Made by a program: the position numbers and the translations under genes | Shown here: in pieces, positions 17,987-26,200 of the stretch | Position numbering within the stretch: position 1 is the first letter of the stretch | Layout: every line of letters starts with the position of its first letter | The notes under the pieces: model-generated | Databases searched by the model: none | What the model saw: the letters and a program-made list of their open reading frames with translations, nothing else | What the model was told of the DNA's origin: nothing | Assembly: GCA_000720535.1 (NCBI GenBank) | Contig: JOAZ01000009.1 | Coordinates: 62,001 to 126,000, forward strand | DNA: 64,000 nucleotides | Direction: 5' to 3' | DNA from: Streptomyces halstedii | GTDB lineage: Bacteria > Actinomycetota > Actinomycetes > Streptomycetales > Streptomycetaceae

Positions 17987-18204
17987 CCCGACCACCCGAG
18001 AACGACGGCGGACAGCCCGTGCTGCCGGACGCGTTGTACGAGGCCGGACTGCCGGTGGACCTGCTCAGCGACGAGCAGCGTCTCGTGCTCAGTCAGCTGA
18101 CGCCGGAGGAACTGGGCGTCCTGCTCGACATCAAGAGCCGGCTCGACGCGGTGGAACCCGAGGTCCAGGCGCACGGCGAGATCGCCGGCGGCGCGTTGTT
18201 CTAG
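17983..18204 (+). CDS. small peptide, candidate precursor of the radical SAM module (aroma-sacti-like)
   Basis: 73 aa, ATG overlapping the previous stop (ATGA). The body (ALYEAGLPVDLLSDEQRLVLSQ, residues about 17-38, then LTPEELGVLLDIKSRLDAVEP) looks like a small helical leader domain. The tail EVQAHGEIAGGALF is short, Gly-rich and ends in Phe. From memory this resembles what public annotation calls the aroma-sacti cluster domain, but I cannot confirm it here. The peptide has no Cys, so a sactipeptide thioether within it is impossible despite that name. A strong hairpin follows at once, and a protease gene lies downstream. Precursor status is inferred. Confidence 0.7.
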   Translation: MTRPPENDGGQPVLPDALYEAGLPVDLLSDEQRLVLSQLTPEELGVLLDIKSRLDAVEPEVQAHGEIAGGALF

Positions 18205-18234
18205 ACCGGCTCCGCGTTCCGGACGGCCCCGCCC

Positions 18235-18260
18235 CGGCGCCCCGGTCCACCGGGGCGCCG
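18235..18260 (+). terminator. 12-bp perfect hairpin after the small peptide gene
   Basis: CGGCGCCCCGGT pairs with ACCGGGGCGCCG with only CC between the arms, a very stable stem 30 bases after the peptide stop and 37 bases before the cyclase ATG. It would act as a terminator or attenuator, so that peptide and upstream enzymes are made in excess of cyclase, protease and GAF protein. Confidence 0.75.
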
Positions 18261-18297
18261 ACGGCGCGGCCCGGCCCTCTGGAGAGAAGGAACCGTC

Positions 18298-21200
18298 ATG
18301 ACCTGCCCCTCGTGCCGTCAGGACCTCCCGCCCAAGGCCCGGTTCTGCTCGTCCTGCGGGACGCCGTGCGCCGCCCCCGCCGCGCCCGGCGACGACGAAC
18401 GCAAGCCGGTGACGGTGCTCTTCTGCGATCTCGTCGGCTCCACGGCGCTGTCCGGCGTCCTGGACCCGGAGACCCTGCGCACGGTGACCCTGCGGTACTT
18501 CGAGGCGATGAGCGAGCGGATCGTGGCGCAGGGCGGCACCCCGGAGAAGTTCATCGGGGACGCCGTGATGGCGGTGTTCGGTGTGCCGGTGGTCCGGGAG
18601 GACGACGCCCGGCGGGCGCTGGCCGCGGCCCTCGGGATGCGGGAGGCGCTGGACCGGCTCAACGAGGAGCTGCACGCCACGCTCGGCATCCGGCTCGCCA
18701 CCCGGGTCGGCGTCAACACCGGTCAGGTGGTGGCGGGTGGCGACGCGACGGCCCGTCAGGCCCTGGTGTCGGGCGAGACCGTCAACATCGCCGCCCGCCT
18801 GGAGCAGAACGCCGCTGCCGGAGAGATCCTGATCGGTCCGGACACCCTGCGCGCCGCCGGTCCCACGGTGTCCGCCGAGCCCACCGGGCCGCTCCGGCTG
18901 AAGGGCAAGCGGGCCAGTGTGGAGGCCTACCGGCTGCTCGCCCTGGGCACCGACGACCCGGCCCAACTCCGGCGTTTCGACGTCCCGTTCGTGGGGCGCG
19001 GTGCCGAGCGTGACGCCCTGGACGCGGCGCTCGCGGCGACCGTGCGCGACGGCCGGGCGGGCCTGCTGCGGGTCACCGGCGAGGCGGGCGTCGGCAAGAC
19101 CCGGCTGGTACGGGAGTGGCTCGCGCGGGGCGCCGCCTCGGGCGCCCTCGCCTACGGGGCGGGCCGGTGCCGCAGCCACGGGGAACAGGGCACGCTCACG
19201 CCGCTCGCGGACGCCCTGCGGGCCCTGCCGGCACTCACGGGCGAACCGCCGGAGGCCGCCGGGGCCGCCGCCGACGAGGACGCGAGGGCCCTGCTCTCGG
19301 CCGGACTGCTCCGGGACGGCACCCCGAACGCGCCCTTCGACGACATGTGCGCCGCGCTGTCCACGGTGCTGGAACGGGCCGCGCGGCTGCGGCCGGTGGT
19401 GCTGGTGCTCGACGACGCGCACGCGGCGGCGCCCCTGCTGACCCGCACGCTGGAACGGCTGACGGCCGGGTCGGGCCCCCCGGGTGTGCTGCTGGTCCAG
19501 GTGGGCCGCCCGGACGGGACGGCCGACACCACGGGCGCCCTCCCGGTCACCGGACTGCCCCGGGACGAGGCCGCCCGGCTGGCCGCCCTGCTGGCCCGGC
19601 TCGACGGCCGGGACGGTCCGGTGGACGAACGCCTCCTCGCCCGCGCCGAGGGCAATCCGCTCTACCTGGAGCAACTGCTGGTGGACGGGCGGGCGGACGG
19701 GGCCGGTGGCACCGGAGCGGACGCCGGTCTGCCGCCCACGCTCCAGGCCCTGCTGGGCGCCCGGATCGGCGCGCTGGCCAGGGCCGAGCGGACCGTGGTG
19801 GACCTCGCCGCCGTCATCGGCCGGGAGTTCACCGCGGCGGAGCTGGTCCTGCTGGAGGTCTCCGCGCGCCTGGCGGAGCGGCGCCCGTCCACGGTGGTGG
19901 CCGCCCCGCCCCAGGAACGCGCCCGGCAACTGGCGCGCGCCGAGGAGGTGTTGGCGGCGCTGAGCAGACGGCGACTGGTGGAACCGGCGCCCCGGCCGGG
20001 CCCGGAGACCTCGGCGTACCGGTTCAGCAGCGGCCTGGTGCACGAGGTGACGTACGGTTCGCTGTCCAAGCGGGCCAAGGCCGACCGCCACGCGTGGGCG
20101 GCCGAGCTGCCCAGTGTGCTGCGCGCCGGGGACGGGGCGGTCGGCGGCCACCTGGAGCGCGCCTACCGCTACCGCGCCGAGCTGGGGCTGCTCGACGACG
20201 CGACCCGGCGGTTGCGTGGCCGCGCCGCCGCCGCGCTGGGCCGGGCCGGGGCGCAGGCCGCCGCCCGGTCCGACCTGCCCTGGGCGCACAGCCTGCTGGA
20301 GCGGGCGGCCGGCCTCGACCCCGACGACGCGGGCGCGGTCCGCAGGCTCGGTGAGGTGCGGGTGGCCCTCGGGGACACCGAGGCGGGGGCGGAGCTGCTG
20401 CGCCGGGTGCGGGACCTGGAGTCCGCCCCGCTGGAGTCCGCGCACGCCCGGCTGGCCCTGGTGGTGCTGGACCCCGGCGGCCCGGGGCCCGGACTGACCG
20501 CGACGGCGCGGGCGGTGCTGCCGGTCTTCGAGGAGGCCGGGGACTCGGTGGGCCGGGCCCGCGCGCATCTGCGGCTGGCCCAGCGGCTCCAGCAGGCAGG
20601 CCGGCACGAGGAGGCGGAGCGCGACCAGGCGCGGGCCCTGGAGCAGGCGGAGCTGGCCGGGGCCGAGCCGGAGCGCGCCGGGGCGCTCGGCGCCATCGGC
20701 ATCTCCCTGTGGCGCGGTCCGGTACCGGCGCCCGAGGCCGTACGGCGCTGCCGCGCCCTGCTGGCGGCGCACGGGGTGGGCCGCCCGACCGTCCGGCTCA
20801 CCCTGAACTGCCCGCTGGCGGTGCTCTACGCCCTCCAGGACCGGCCCGCCGACGCGTACGGCTGCCTGGCGGAGGCGGAGGAGCTGGCCCGGAAGCTGGG
20901 GTTCGCGGAGGCGGAGGTGTTCCTGCCGGTGTTCCGGGCCGCGGTGGAGTCGCTGGTCGGCCACGGATCCGCCGCCCTGGAGCTGCTCGTCCGCGCCGAC
21001 GAGGCGGCCCGGCACACCGGCGCGGCCGGGATGCGGACGGCTGTCGCGCTGGACGCCGCCCGGATCGAGCTGGACTCGGGACGCACCCGCCGGGCCGCCG
21101 CCCGGCTGGCGGCCATCGGGGAGGAGGCGGACCTGAGCCACGCCGACGCGGTCGATCTCCGGGGGATGCGGGGCCGGCTGTCGGCCGCCGAGGGGCGCCC

Positions 21201-21465
21201 GTTCGAGGCCGTGGTCCACGCGGACCGGGCGGTGGCGGCCTCGCTGCTCACCGACTCCCCGCTGGTCCAGGCGACGGCCGAGCTGGACCGGGCCCGCACC
21301 CTGTCCACGCTGGGGCGGTGGGCGGACGCACGGGCCTCGGCGCGCACCGCGCGGGAGCACTACGCGAGCAAAGGACATCTGCCGGGGGTGCGGGCGGCCT
21401 CCGGCTGTGTGCCGGACGGGCCCGCCCCGGACGGGACCGCGCTCATCACGAGGGAGAGGAGCTGA
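18298..21465 (+). CDS. class III adenylate/guanylate cyclase fused to zinc ribbon and STAND-type ATPase
   Basis: 1055 aa. Residues 1-24 form a zinc-ribbon-like CxxC pair (C3, C6, C17, C20). The cyclase homology domain (about 36-210) keeps both metal aspartates, D44 (CDLVGST) and D88 (KFIGDAVMAVFG), and the VNIAAR segment with Asn and Arg, so it looks active. An AAA/STAND ATPase follows with Walker A GEAGVGKT (261-268), then a long helical repeat region. This architecture is known in actinobacteria, but no DNA-binding domain is attached. It is the only signalling enzyme in this RiPP-like set; a GAF protein two genes on could sense its product. GGAGAGAAGG precedes the ATG. Confidence 0.88.
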   Translation: MTCPSCRQDLPPKARFCSSCGTPCAAPAAPGDDERKPVTVLFCDLVGSTALSGVLDPETLRTVTLRYFEAMSERIVAQGGTPEKFIGDAVMAVFGVPVVREDDARRALAAALGMREALDRLNEELHATLGIRLATRVGVNTGQVVAGGDATARQALVSGETVNIAARLEQNAAAGEILIGPDTLRAAGPTVSAEPTGPLRLKGKRASVEAYRLLALGTDDPAQLRRFDVPFVGRGAERDALDAALAATVRDGRAGLLRVTGEAGVGKTRLVREWLARGAASGALAYGAGRCRSHGEQGTLTPLADALRALPALTGEPPEAAGAAADEDARALLSAGLLRDGTPNAPFDDMCAALSTVLERAARLRPVVLVLDDAHAAAPLLTRTLERLTAGSGPPGVLLVQVGRPDGTADTTGALPVTGLPRDEAARLAALLARLDGRDGPVDERLLARAEGNPLYLEQLLVDGRADGAGGTGADAGLPPTLQALLGARIGALARAERTVVDLAAVIGREFTAAELVLLEVSARLAERRPSTVVAAPPQERARQLARAEEVLAALSRRRLVEPAPRPGPETSAYRFSSGLVHEVTYGSLSKRAKADRHAWAAELPSVLRAGDGAVGGHLERAYRYRAELGLLDDATRRLRGRAAAALGRAGAQAAARSDLPWAHSLLERAAGLDPDDAGAVRRLGEVRVALGDTEAGAELLRRVRDLESAPLESAHARLALVVLDPGGPGPGLTATARAVLPVFEEAGDSVGRARAHLRLAQRLQQAGRHEEAERDQARALEQAELAGAEPERAGALGAIGISLWRGPVPAPEAVRRCRALLAAHGVGRPTVRLTLNCPLAVLYALQDRPADAYGCLAEAEELARKLGFAEAEVFLPVFRAAVESLVGHGSAALELLVRADEAARHTGAAGMRTAVALDAARIELDSGRTRRAAARLAAIGEEADLSHADAVDLRGMRGRLSAAEGRPFEAVVHADRAVAASLLTDSPLVQATAELDRARTLSTLGRWADARASARTAREHYASKGHLPGVRAASGCVPDGPAPDGTALITRERS

Positions 21466-21468
21466 CCG

Positions 21469-22353
21469 ATGGGAGCCACCGGAACAGGCACGAGGCCGGG
21501 GCAGGAGCTGACCTGGAGCCTGCGCGGGCGCGGCCCCGAGGACGTACCGGTCCCCGCCGACCCGGGCCCGCCGGGGGGCCGTCCCGAAGGGAAGGCGACC
21601 GGGCGGGGGGTGCGGGTGTGCGTGGTGGACTCGGGCGTGGAGCGCGACCATCCGCTGGTCGGCCCGGTGGACGCCTCCTGGGTGGTGGTCAAGGACGGGG
21701 AGAGCGGCGCGATCACCGTCGAGCCGACCACGACCGGCGACACCTGCGGGCACGGCACGGCGTGCGCGGGCATCATCCGCCGTACCGCCCCCGACTGCGA
21801 GATCCACAGCGTCCGGGTCCTCGGTGAGCGTTTCTCCGGTACGGGAGACGTCCTGATGGCCGGGCTGCGGTGGGCGGTGGAGCAGCGCTTCGACGTGGTG
21901 AACCTGAGCCTGTCCACCACCAGGACCCGGTTCGCCCCGGAGCTGCACGGCCTGGCCGACCGCGCCTACTTCGCCCGTACGGTGATCGTGGCGTCGGCCC
22001 ACAACACCCCGGTGGAGAGCTTCCCCTGGAGGTTCGCCTCGGTGATCTCCGTCGGCAGCCACCAGGAGGACGACCCGGCGCTCCACCTGTACAACCCGGA
22101 GCCCCCGGTGGAGTTCTTCGGGCCGGGGCAGAACGTGACGGTGCCCTGGCTGGGCGGCCGGACGATCCGGACGACCGGCAACAGCTTCGCCACACCGTAC
22201 GTCGCGGGGCTCTGCGCCCAGATCCTCTCCGCGCACCCCCGCATGACGGCCTTTCAGCTCAAGAACGCGCTCTATCTGTCCGCGGCCAACGTGCACGCCG
22301 GTCCGCGTCCTTCCACAGCGGCAGGAGATATCCGTGACGACTCCGAGAACTGA
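21469..22353 (+). CDS. cytoplasmic subtilisin-like (S8) serine protease, probable leader peptidase
   Basis: 294 aa. The catalytic triad is complete: D54 (VVDSG), H95 (CGHGTACAG) and S239 (GNSFATPYVAG), with an oxyanion-type Asn in ASAHN. There is no signal peptide, propeptide or membrane anchor. The first 45 residues are Gly/Pro-rich, so the enzyme acts in the cytoplasm. It starts 3 bases after the cyclase stop, and its 3' end overlaps the GAF gene by 20 bases. Small soluble S8 proteases in RiPP operons commonly remove leader peptides, and the neighbouring 73-aa peptide is the natural candidate substrate. It is not a type VII mycosin, which would have a signal peptide and C-terminal membrane helix. 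Confidence 0.88.
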   Translation: MGATGTGTRPGQELTWSLRGRGPEDVPVPADPGPPGGRPEGKATGRGVRVCVVDSGVERDHPLVGPVDASWVVVKDGESGAITVEPTTTGDTCGHGTACAGIIRRTAPDCEIHSVRVLGERFSGTGDVLMAGLRWAVEQRFDVVNLSLSTTRTRFAPELHGLADRAYFARTVIVASAHNTPVESFPWRFASVISVGSHQEDDPALHLYNPEPPVEFFGPGQNVTVPWLGGRTIRTTGNSFATPYVAGLCAQILSAHPRMTAFQLKNALYLSAANVHAGPRPSTAAGDIRDDSEN

Positions 22354-22939
22354 CACCACGCTCACCTCCTCCCCCTTCCCCGCGCCGGGCGAGGCGGCCC
22401 GGCGCGAACTGCTCCAGTCGGTCGTCGACGTGGCGCGCGCGATCTTCGGGGCCGCGGCCAGCTCGGTCTTCCTGCTCGACGAGGAGGCGGACGAACTGGT
22501 CTTCCAGGCGGTCTCCGGCGAGGGCGAGGAGTTCCTGGTGGGCCGCCGGTTCCCCGCCGGCCGGGGCATCGCGGGCTGGGTGGCGACCTCGGGCGAGCCG
22601 ATGGTGGTGGACGACCTGAGCAGCGACGCGTCCTTCGACCGGTCCCTGGCGGAGTCCACGGCGTACGTACCCGACGCGATCATGGCGGCCCCGCTGATCA
22701 GCGACTCCCGGGTGCTGGGGGTGCTGGAGGTGCTGGATCCGTCCCCGCAGGCCCGCTCGGGCGTCCGGGAGCTGGACCTGCTGGCGATGTTCGCCCGGCA
22801 GGCGGCCGCCGCGCTGCGGGTGCTCGCCCCCGAGCCGGTCGCGGCGGCCTCCGTGGCGCGGACGCTGGACGGTGCCCGGCGCGAGGACGCGCTGCAACTG
22901 CTCGGCAGCCTGGAACGGCTTCTGCGGGGCACGGGCTGA
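22334..22939 (+). CDS. GAF domain protein
   Basis: 201 aa from GTG 22334, with AGGAG upstream, overlapping the protease by 20 bases. A single GAF domain spans about residues 30-175. Its recognisable core is SSVFLLDEEADELVFQAVSG, then GRGIAGWVATSGEP and IMAAPLISDSRVLGVLEVLD. No kinase, phosphatase, EAL/GGDEF or DNA-binding part is attached, so it must act through a partner. GAF domains bind small ligands including cyclic nucleotides, which makes the nearby class III cyclase a plausible source of its ligand. That link is inference only. Confidence 0.85.
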   Translation: MTTPRTDTTLTSSPFPAPGEAARRELLQSVVDVARAIFGAAASSVFLLDEEADELVFQAVSGEGEEFLVGRRFPAGRGIAGWVATSGEPMVVDDLSSDASFDRSLAESTAYVPDAIMAAPLISDSRVLGVLEVLDPSPQARSGVRELDLLAMFARQAAAALRVLAPEPVAAASVARTLDGARREDALQLLGSLERLLRGTG

Positions 22940-23014
22940 GGGGAGGACACGTACGCCGGGCCCCTCGGGAGTGACGTCCCGGGCGCCGGCCCGCGCAGGA
23001 CGGAAGGACACACC

Positions 23015-23803
23015 GTGAAGCTGGCTTTCTCGACCCTCGGAGTGCCGGGGATGTCCGTGACCGAGGTGGTGCGGCTCGCCGCCGGGACCGGCTACCAGGG
23101 GGTGGAGCTGCGCGCCCACCCGGAGGAGCCGGTGCACCCCGGCCTCACCCCGGCCGAACGGGCGGCCGTGGCCGAGGAGTTCGAGCGGGGCGGGGTGGCG
23201 GTCCTGGCGGTCGCCGGGTACGCCAGGGTCGCGGCCGAGGGCGACGACGAACCGGTGGCGGCCGAGCTGGCCGGGCTGGTGGAGCTGGCCCGCGACCTGG
23301 GCGCGCCGTACGTCCGGGTGTTCCCGGGCGGCGGCGGCCAGGACCCGGCCGAGGCCGACGCGACCGCCGCCCGGCGCCTGGGCGCGGCCGCTCCGCACGC
23401 CGCCGACCTGGGCGTACGCATCCTGCTGGAGACCCATGACTCGCACCGCGCCGGGGCCGACGTGGCGCGGGTGGCGGGCACGGTGGGGCACGGGTCGGTC
23501 GGCGCCGTCTGGGACGTGATGCACACCTGGCTGGCCGGCGAGGAGGCACCGGACGCCCACGCGGTGCTCGCCCCGCACCTGGGCTATGTGCAGGTCAAGG
23601 ACATCGCCTCCGCCGAGGACACCACCCCGCTGCCGCTGGGGGCCGGGGTGCTGCCGCTGCGGACCTGTCTGGACGCGCTGGACCCGGGCGCCTGGGTCTG
23701 CTGGGAGTACGAGAAGCGCTGGTACCCGGACGCGGCGGAACTCCCGGGACTGCTGGCCGGGGGACGGGACTACCTGCTGCGGCTGGGCGCGCCGAAGCAG
23801 TAG
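23015..23803 (+). CDS. TIM-barrel sugar phosphate isomerase/epimerase family protein
   Basis: 262 aa from GTG 23015, with GGAAGGA upstream. It is an AP_endonuc_2/xylose-isomerase-like TIM barrel. Typical strands with metal-binding acids include YQGVELR, ILLETHDSHRAG, GAVWDVMHTWLAG, YVQVKDIAS and VCWEYEKRW. Members isomerise or epimerise sugars, inositols or related polyols. It follows the GAF gene on the same strand after 75 bases, so it may be the last gene of the module or a separate metabolic gene. The oxidoreductase at the window start is a typical functional partner for this family but is 22 kb away. Confidence 0.8.
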   Translation: MKLAFSTLGVPGMSVTEVVRLAAGTGYQGVELRAHPEEPVHPGLTPAERAAVAEEFERGGVAVLAVAGYARVAAEGDDEPVAAELAGLVELARDLGAPYVRVFPGGGGQDPAEADATAARRLGAAAPHAADLGVRILLETHDSHRAGADVARVAGTVGHGSVGAVWDVMHTWLAGEEAPDAHAVLAPHLGYVQVKDIASAEDTTPLPLGAGVLPLRTCLDALDPGAWVCWEYEKRWYPDAAELPGLLAGGRDYLLRLGAPKQ

Positions 23804-23889
23804 GGCGCCCGGGGCGGGAGACCTCCGGAGCGGCGGGCCGTCCCAGCAGGGGCCGTCCGGGCGGTCCCGGAGGCGGACGGCCGGAGGGG

Positions 23890-24789
23890 TCAGACCCGCG
23901 TCTTCTGGGGCACCGGCGGGGGCATGACGGCGGGGCGCGGCCGGGACAGGGAGGTCAGGGCCACCCCGCCGACCAGCAGCGCGGCCGACAGGCACCGCAG
24001 CGGGCTCACCGACTCGCCGAGGAGGAGCGCGGCCGACGACATCCCGAAGACCGGGACGAGCAGGGTGAAGGGGGCCACCGAGGAGGCCGGGTGGTGGCGG
24101 AGCAGGAAGCCCCAGGCCCCGAAGCCGAAGACGGTGGAGATCCAGGCGACGTAGACGAGGGTCCCGGCGCCGCTCAGGTCGAACGCGGCCAGCGCCTCGA
24201 CGTCCCGGTCCCAGCCCTCGAAGAGCAGGGACAGGACGAGCAGGGGCAGGACGGGGACGGTCGAGACCCACACCATGAAGTTGAGGGAGTCCGGCGGGGC
24301 GGCCTTGCGGGTGAGGACGTTGGACACACCCCAGCAGGCCGCCGCCGCGATCACCAGGACGAAGGCGAGCACGGGCCCGTCCGCCCCCTCGTCCACGGCG
24401 GCCACCCCGATGCCGGTGAGGGCCACGGCCATGCCCACCACTCGTACCCCGCCGGGCCGTTCACCGAGCGCCAGGGCCGCGAACAGGGCGGTGAAGACGG
24501 CCTGGACCTGGAGGACGAGGGAGGACAGCCCGGCGCTCATCCCCCGGTCCATGCCGATGAAGAGCAGCCCGAACTTGGCGACCCCGAGGGCGGTCCCGAC
24601 GCCCACGATCCACTTCCACGCGACCGTGGGCCGCCCGACGAGGAACACGGCGGGCAGGGCGGCGACGAGGAAGCGCAGCGCGGAGAAGAGCAGCGGCGGG
24701 AAGTGGGCGAGGCCGACCTCGATGACGACGAAGTTGAGGCCCCAGACGGCGGCGACGAGCGCGGCCAGGCCGATGTGGAGGGGACGCAT
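23890..24789 (-). CDS. EamA/DMT-family transporter
   Basis: 299 aa from ATG 24789 (MRPLHIGLAALVAAVWGLNFV, the usual EamA N-terminus); a GTG at 24822 is possible. About ten membrane segments form two EamA repeats, the second around AAAACWGVSNVLTRKAAPP. Such DMT proteins export amino acids or related metabolites; the substrate is unknown. It is divergent from a LysR gene, the common arrangement for LysR-controlled exporters. The intervening A/T-rich patch (about 24830-24862) probably holds both promoters and the LysR site. Confidence 0.85.
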   Translation of the reverse strand: MRPLHIGLAALVAAVWGLNFVVIEVGLAHFPPLLFSALRFLVAALPAVFLVGRPTVAWKWIVGVGTALGVAKFGLLFIGMDRGMSAGLSSLVLQVQAVFTALFAALALGERPGGVRVVGMAVALTGIGVAAVDEGADGPVLAFVLVIAAAACWGVSNVLTRKAAPPDSLNFMVWVSTVPVLPLLVLSLLFEGWDRDVEALAAFDLSGAGTLVYVAWISTVFGFGAWGFLLRHHPASSVAPFTLLVPVFGMSSAALLLGESVSPLRCLSAALLVGGVALTSLSRPRPAVMPPPVPQKTRV

Positions 24790-24940
24790 GTACCGAGGAT
24801 CGGGGGCGGGACCGTGTAGCACCAGCGCGGATTCCTACATGGTTGGATTAAGCACAGCTCATGTGTCCCCGCCCCGCCCGCGCGACCGCGCGGCCGCGCG
24901 CGGCCGTCACCCGTCCCCGTCCCCCTGCGGGAGGTCCCCG

Positions 24941-25849
24941 ATGCTCGATCTCGCCCGGCTGCGCGCCCTGCACGCCGTCTCGGTCCACGGTTCGGTGGCG
25001 GGCGCGGCCACCGCCCTCGGGTACACCGCGTCGGCGGTCTCCCAGCAGATCACCAAGCTGGAGCGGGAGACCCGGACGACCCTGCTGGAACGCCGTGGTC
25101 GCGGGGTGGCGCTCACCGAGGAGGCGGTGCATCTGGCCGCCACCGCCCAGCGGTTGCTGGCGATCGTGGAACAGGCGGAGACCACACTGGAGGAGCGCCG
25201 GGGACGGCCCACCGGGCGGCTGTCGGTCGGCGCGTTCGCCTCGGCGGCACGCGGGCTGCTGCCGGGCGTGCTGGCCGCCCTCGCCCGGGAGCACCCCGCG
25301 CTGGACGCCCGGCTGACGGAGGTCGATCCGCACCTCTCGGTGGACCTGGTGGCCAAGGGCGTGATCGACCTCGCCGTGGCGCACGACTGGGACATCGCGC
25401 CGCTGCCCGCGCCGGAGGGGGTGGCCCAGGCGGTGATCGGCCAGGACCGCTGCGACCTGCTGGTACCGGAAGGGCACCGCCTGGTCGGCCGGACCGCGGT
25501 GCGGCGGGAGGAATTGGCGAAGGAACGCTGGGTGTGCCAGCCGCCGGGCACGGTCTGCCACGACTGGCTGATACGGACGCTGCGGGCGGCGGGCTACGAG
25601 CCGGACATCCGGCACCAGGCGGAGGAGAACCACACCCAACTCGCCCTGGTCGCCGCCGGACTCGGCGTGGCGATGATCCCCCGGCTGGGCCGGGGCCCGC
25701 TGCCGCCGGGCGTGGTGGCGGTACGGCTGGACCCCGTACCGGTACGCCGGCTGTACGCCCTGTGGCGCGCCCAGGCGGCCCGCCGCCCGGCGATCACGGC
25801 AACGGTGGCGGCCCTCCAGGCCGGCGGCGCGGAGGCGGGACTGACCTGA
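24941..25849 (+). CDS. LysR-family transcriptional regulator
   Basis: 302 aa from ATG 24941, with GGGAGG upstream; the upstream in-frame extension is non-coding in character. The N-terminal winged helix reads LRALHAVSVHGSVAGAATAL followed by SAVSQQITKLERE. The rest is the LysR substrate-binding domain. It probably controls the divergent EamA exporter. The stop codon lies inside the first copy of a 33-bp minisatellite that continues downstream; the last codons (GGACTGACC then TGA) resemble the repeat unit itself. Confidence 0.9.
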   Translation: MLDLARLRALHAVSVHGSVAGAATALGYTASAVSQQITKLERETRTTLLERRGRGVALTEEAVHLAATAQRLLAIVEQAETTLEERRGRPTGRLSVGAFASAARGLLPGVLAALAREHPALDARLTEVDPHLSVDLVAKGVIDLAVAHDWDIAPLPAPEGVAQAVIGQDRCDLLVPEGHRLVGRTAVRREELAKERWVCQPPGTVCHDWLIRTLRAAGYEPDIRHQAEENHTQLALVAAGLGVAMIPRLGRGPLPPGVVAVRLDPVPVRRLYALWRAQAARRPAITATVAALQAGGAEAGLT

Positions 25850-26001
25850 CACGCCGACAGCACGCATGCGTGACCGATCTGACGCACCGGCAGCGCGCAG
25901 GCGGGACCGACCTGACGCACCAGCAGCACGCAAGCGAGACCGAACTGACGCACCGGCAGCACGGAGGCAGGGCCGACCTGACGCACCGACAACCGACAAC
26001 C
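25846..26001 (+). repeat. 33-bp minisatellite starting at the LysR stop codon
   Basis: Units start at 25846, 25879, 25912 and 25945 (33-bp period), plus a partial copy from 25978. The consensus begins CTGACGCACCGGCAGC and ends GGCGGGACCGAC, with a few substitutions per copy. It repeats the 3' end of the LysR gene including the TGA. The rest of this 351-base gap (26002-26200) has no gene. Its 3' part (26130-26180) is A/T-rich for this genome and probably carries the promoter of the glycosidase gene. Confidence 0.9.
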
Positions 26002-26200
26002 GGGCGCGGGGCACCGGCCCCGACCGGACGCCGGGGCCCGTCCCGCGCGCCCCGGACCTGACCGCCGCCCCCATGTCCGGGCATGTCCGGCCGTCCCTCC
26101 GCGTGTCCCTCCCGTTCTCGGGCCGCCCCCTTGACTGGTAGTTACTTTCCCTATATCCGTACCTTCTTGGAAGTTTCTTTCAGCACCGGAAGGGGCTCAC

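Noticed and set aside
17983-18204. Calling the small peptide a sactipeptide
   Set aside because: It has no cysteine, so a sactionine bond within it is impossible; only precursor status was kept.
21469-22353. S8 protease as the missing mycosin of the type VII system
   Set aside because: No signal peptide or C-terminal membrane helix, 20 kb away and overlapping the GAF gene of another operon.
17848-23013. 1721-codon open frame on the minus strand
   Set aside because: It is antisense to the HDO, peptide, cyclase, protease and GAF genes, all with clear domains and ribosome-binding sites. Its translation is low-complexity Arg/Gly/Pro, as expected for an antisense shadow in high-GC DNA.
25846-26001. 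CRISPR array
   Set aside because: Units are contiguous 33-bp copies with no unique spacers.
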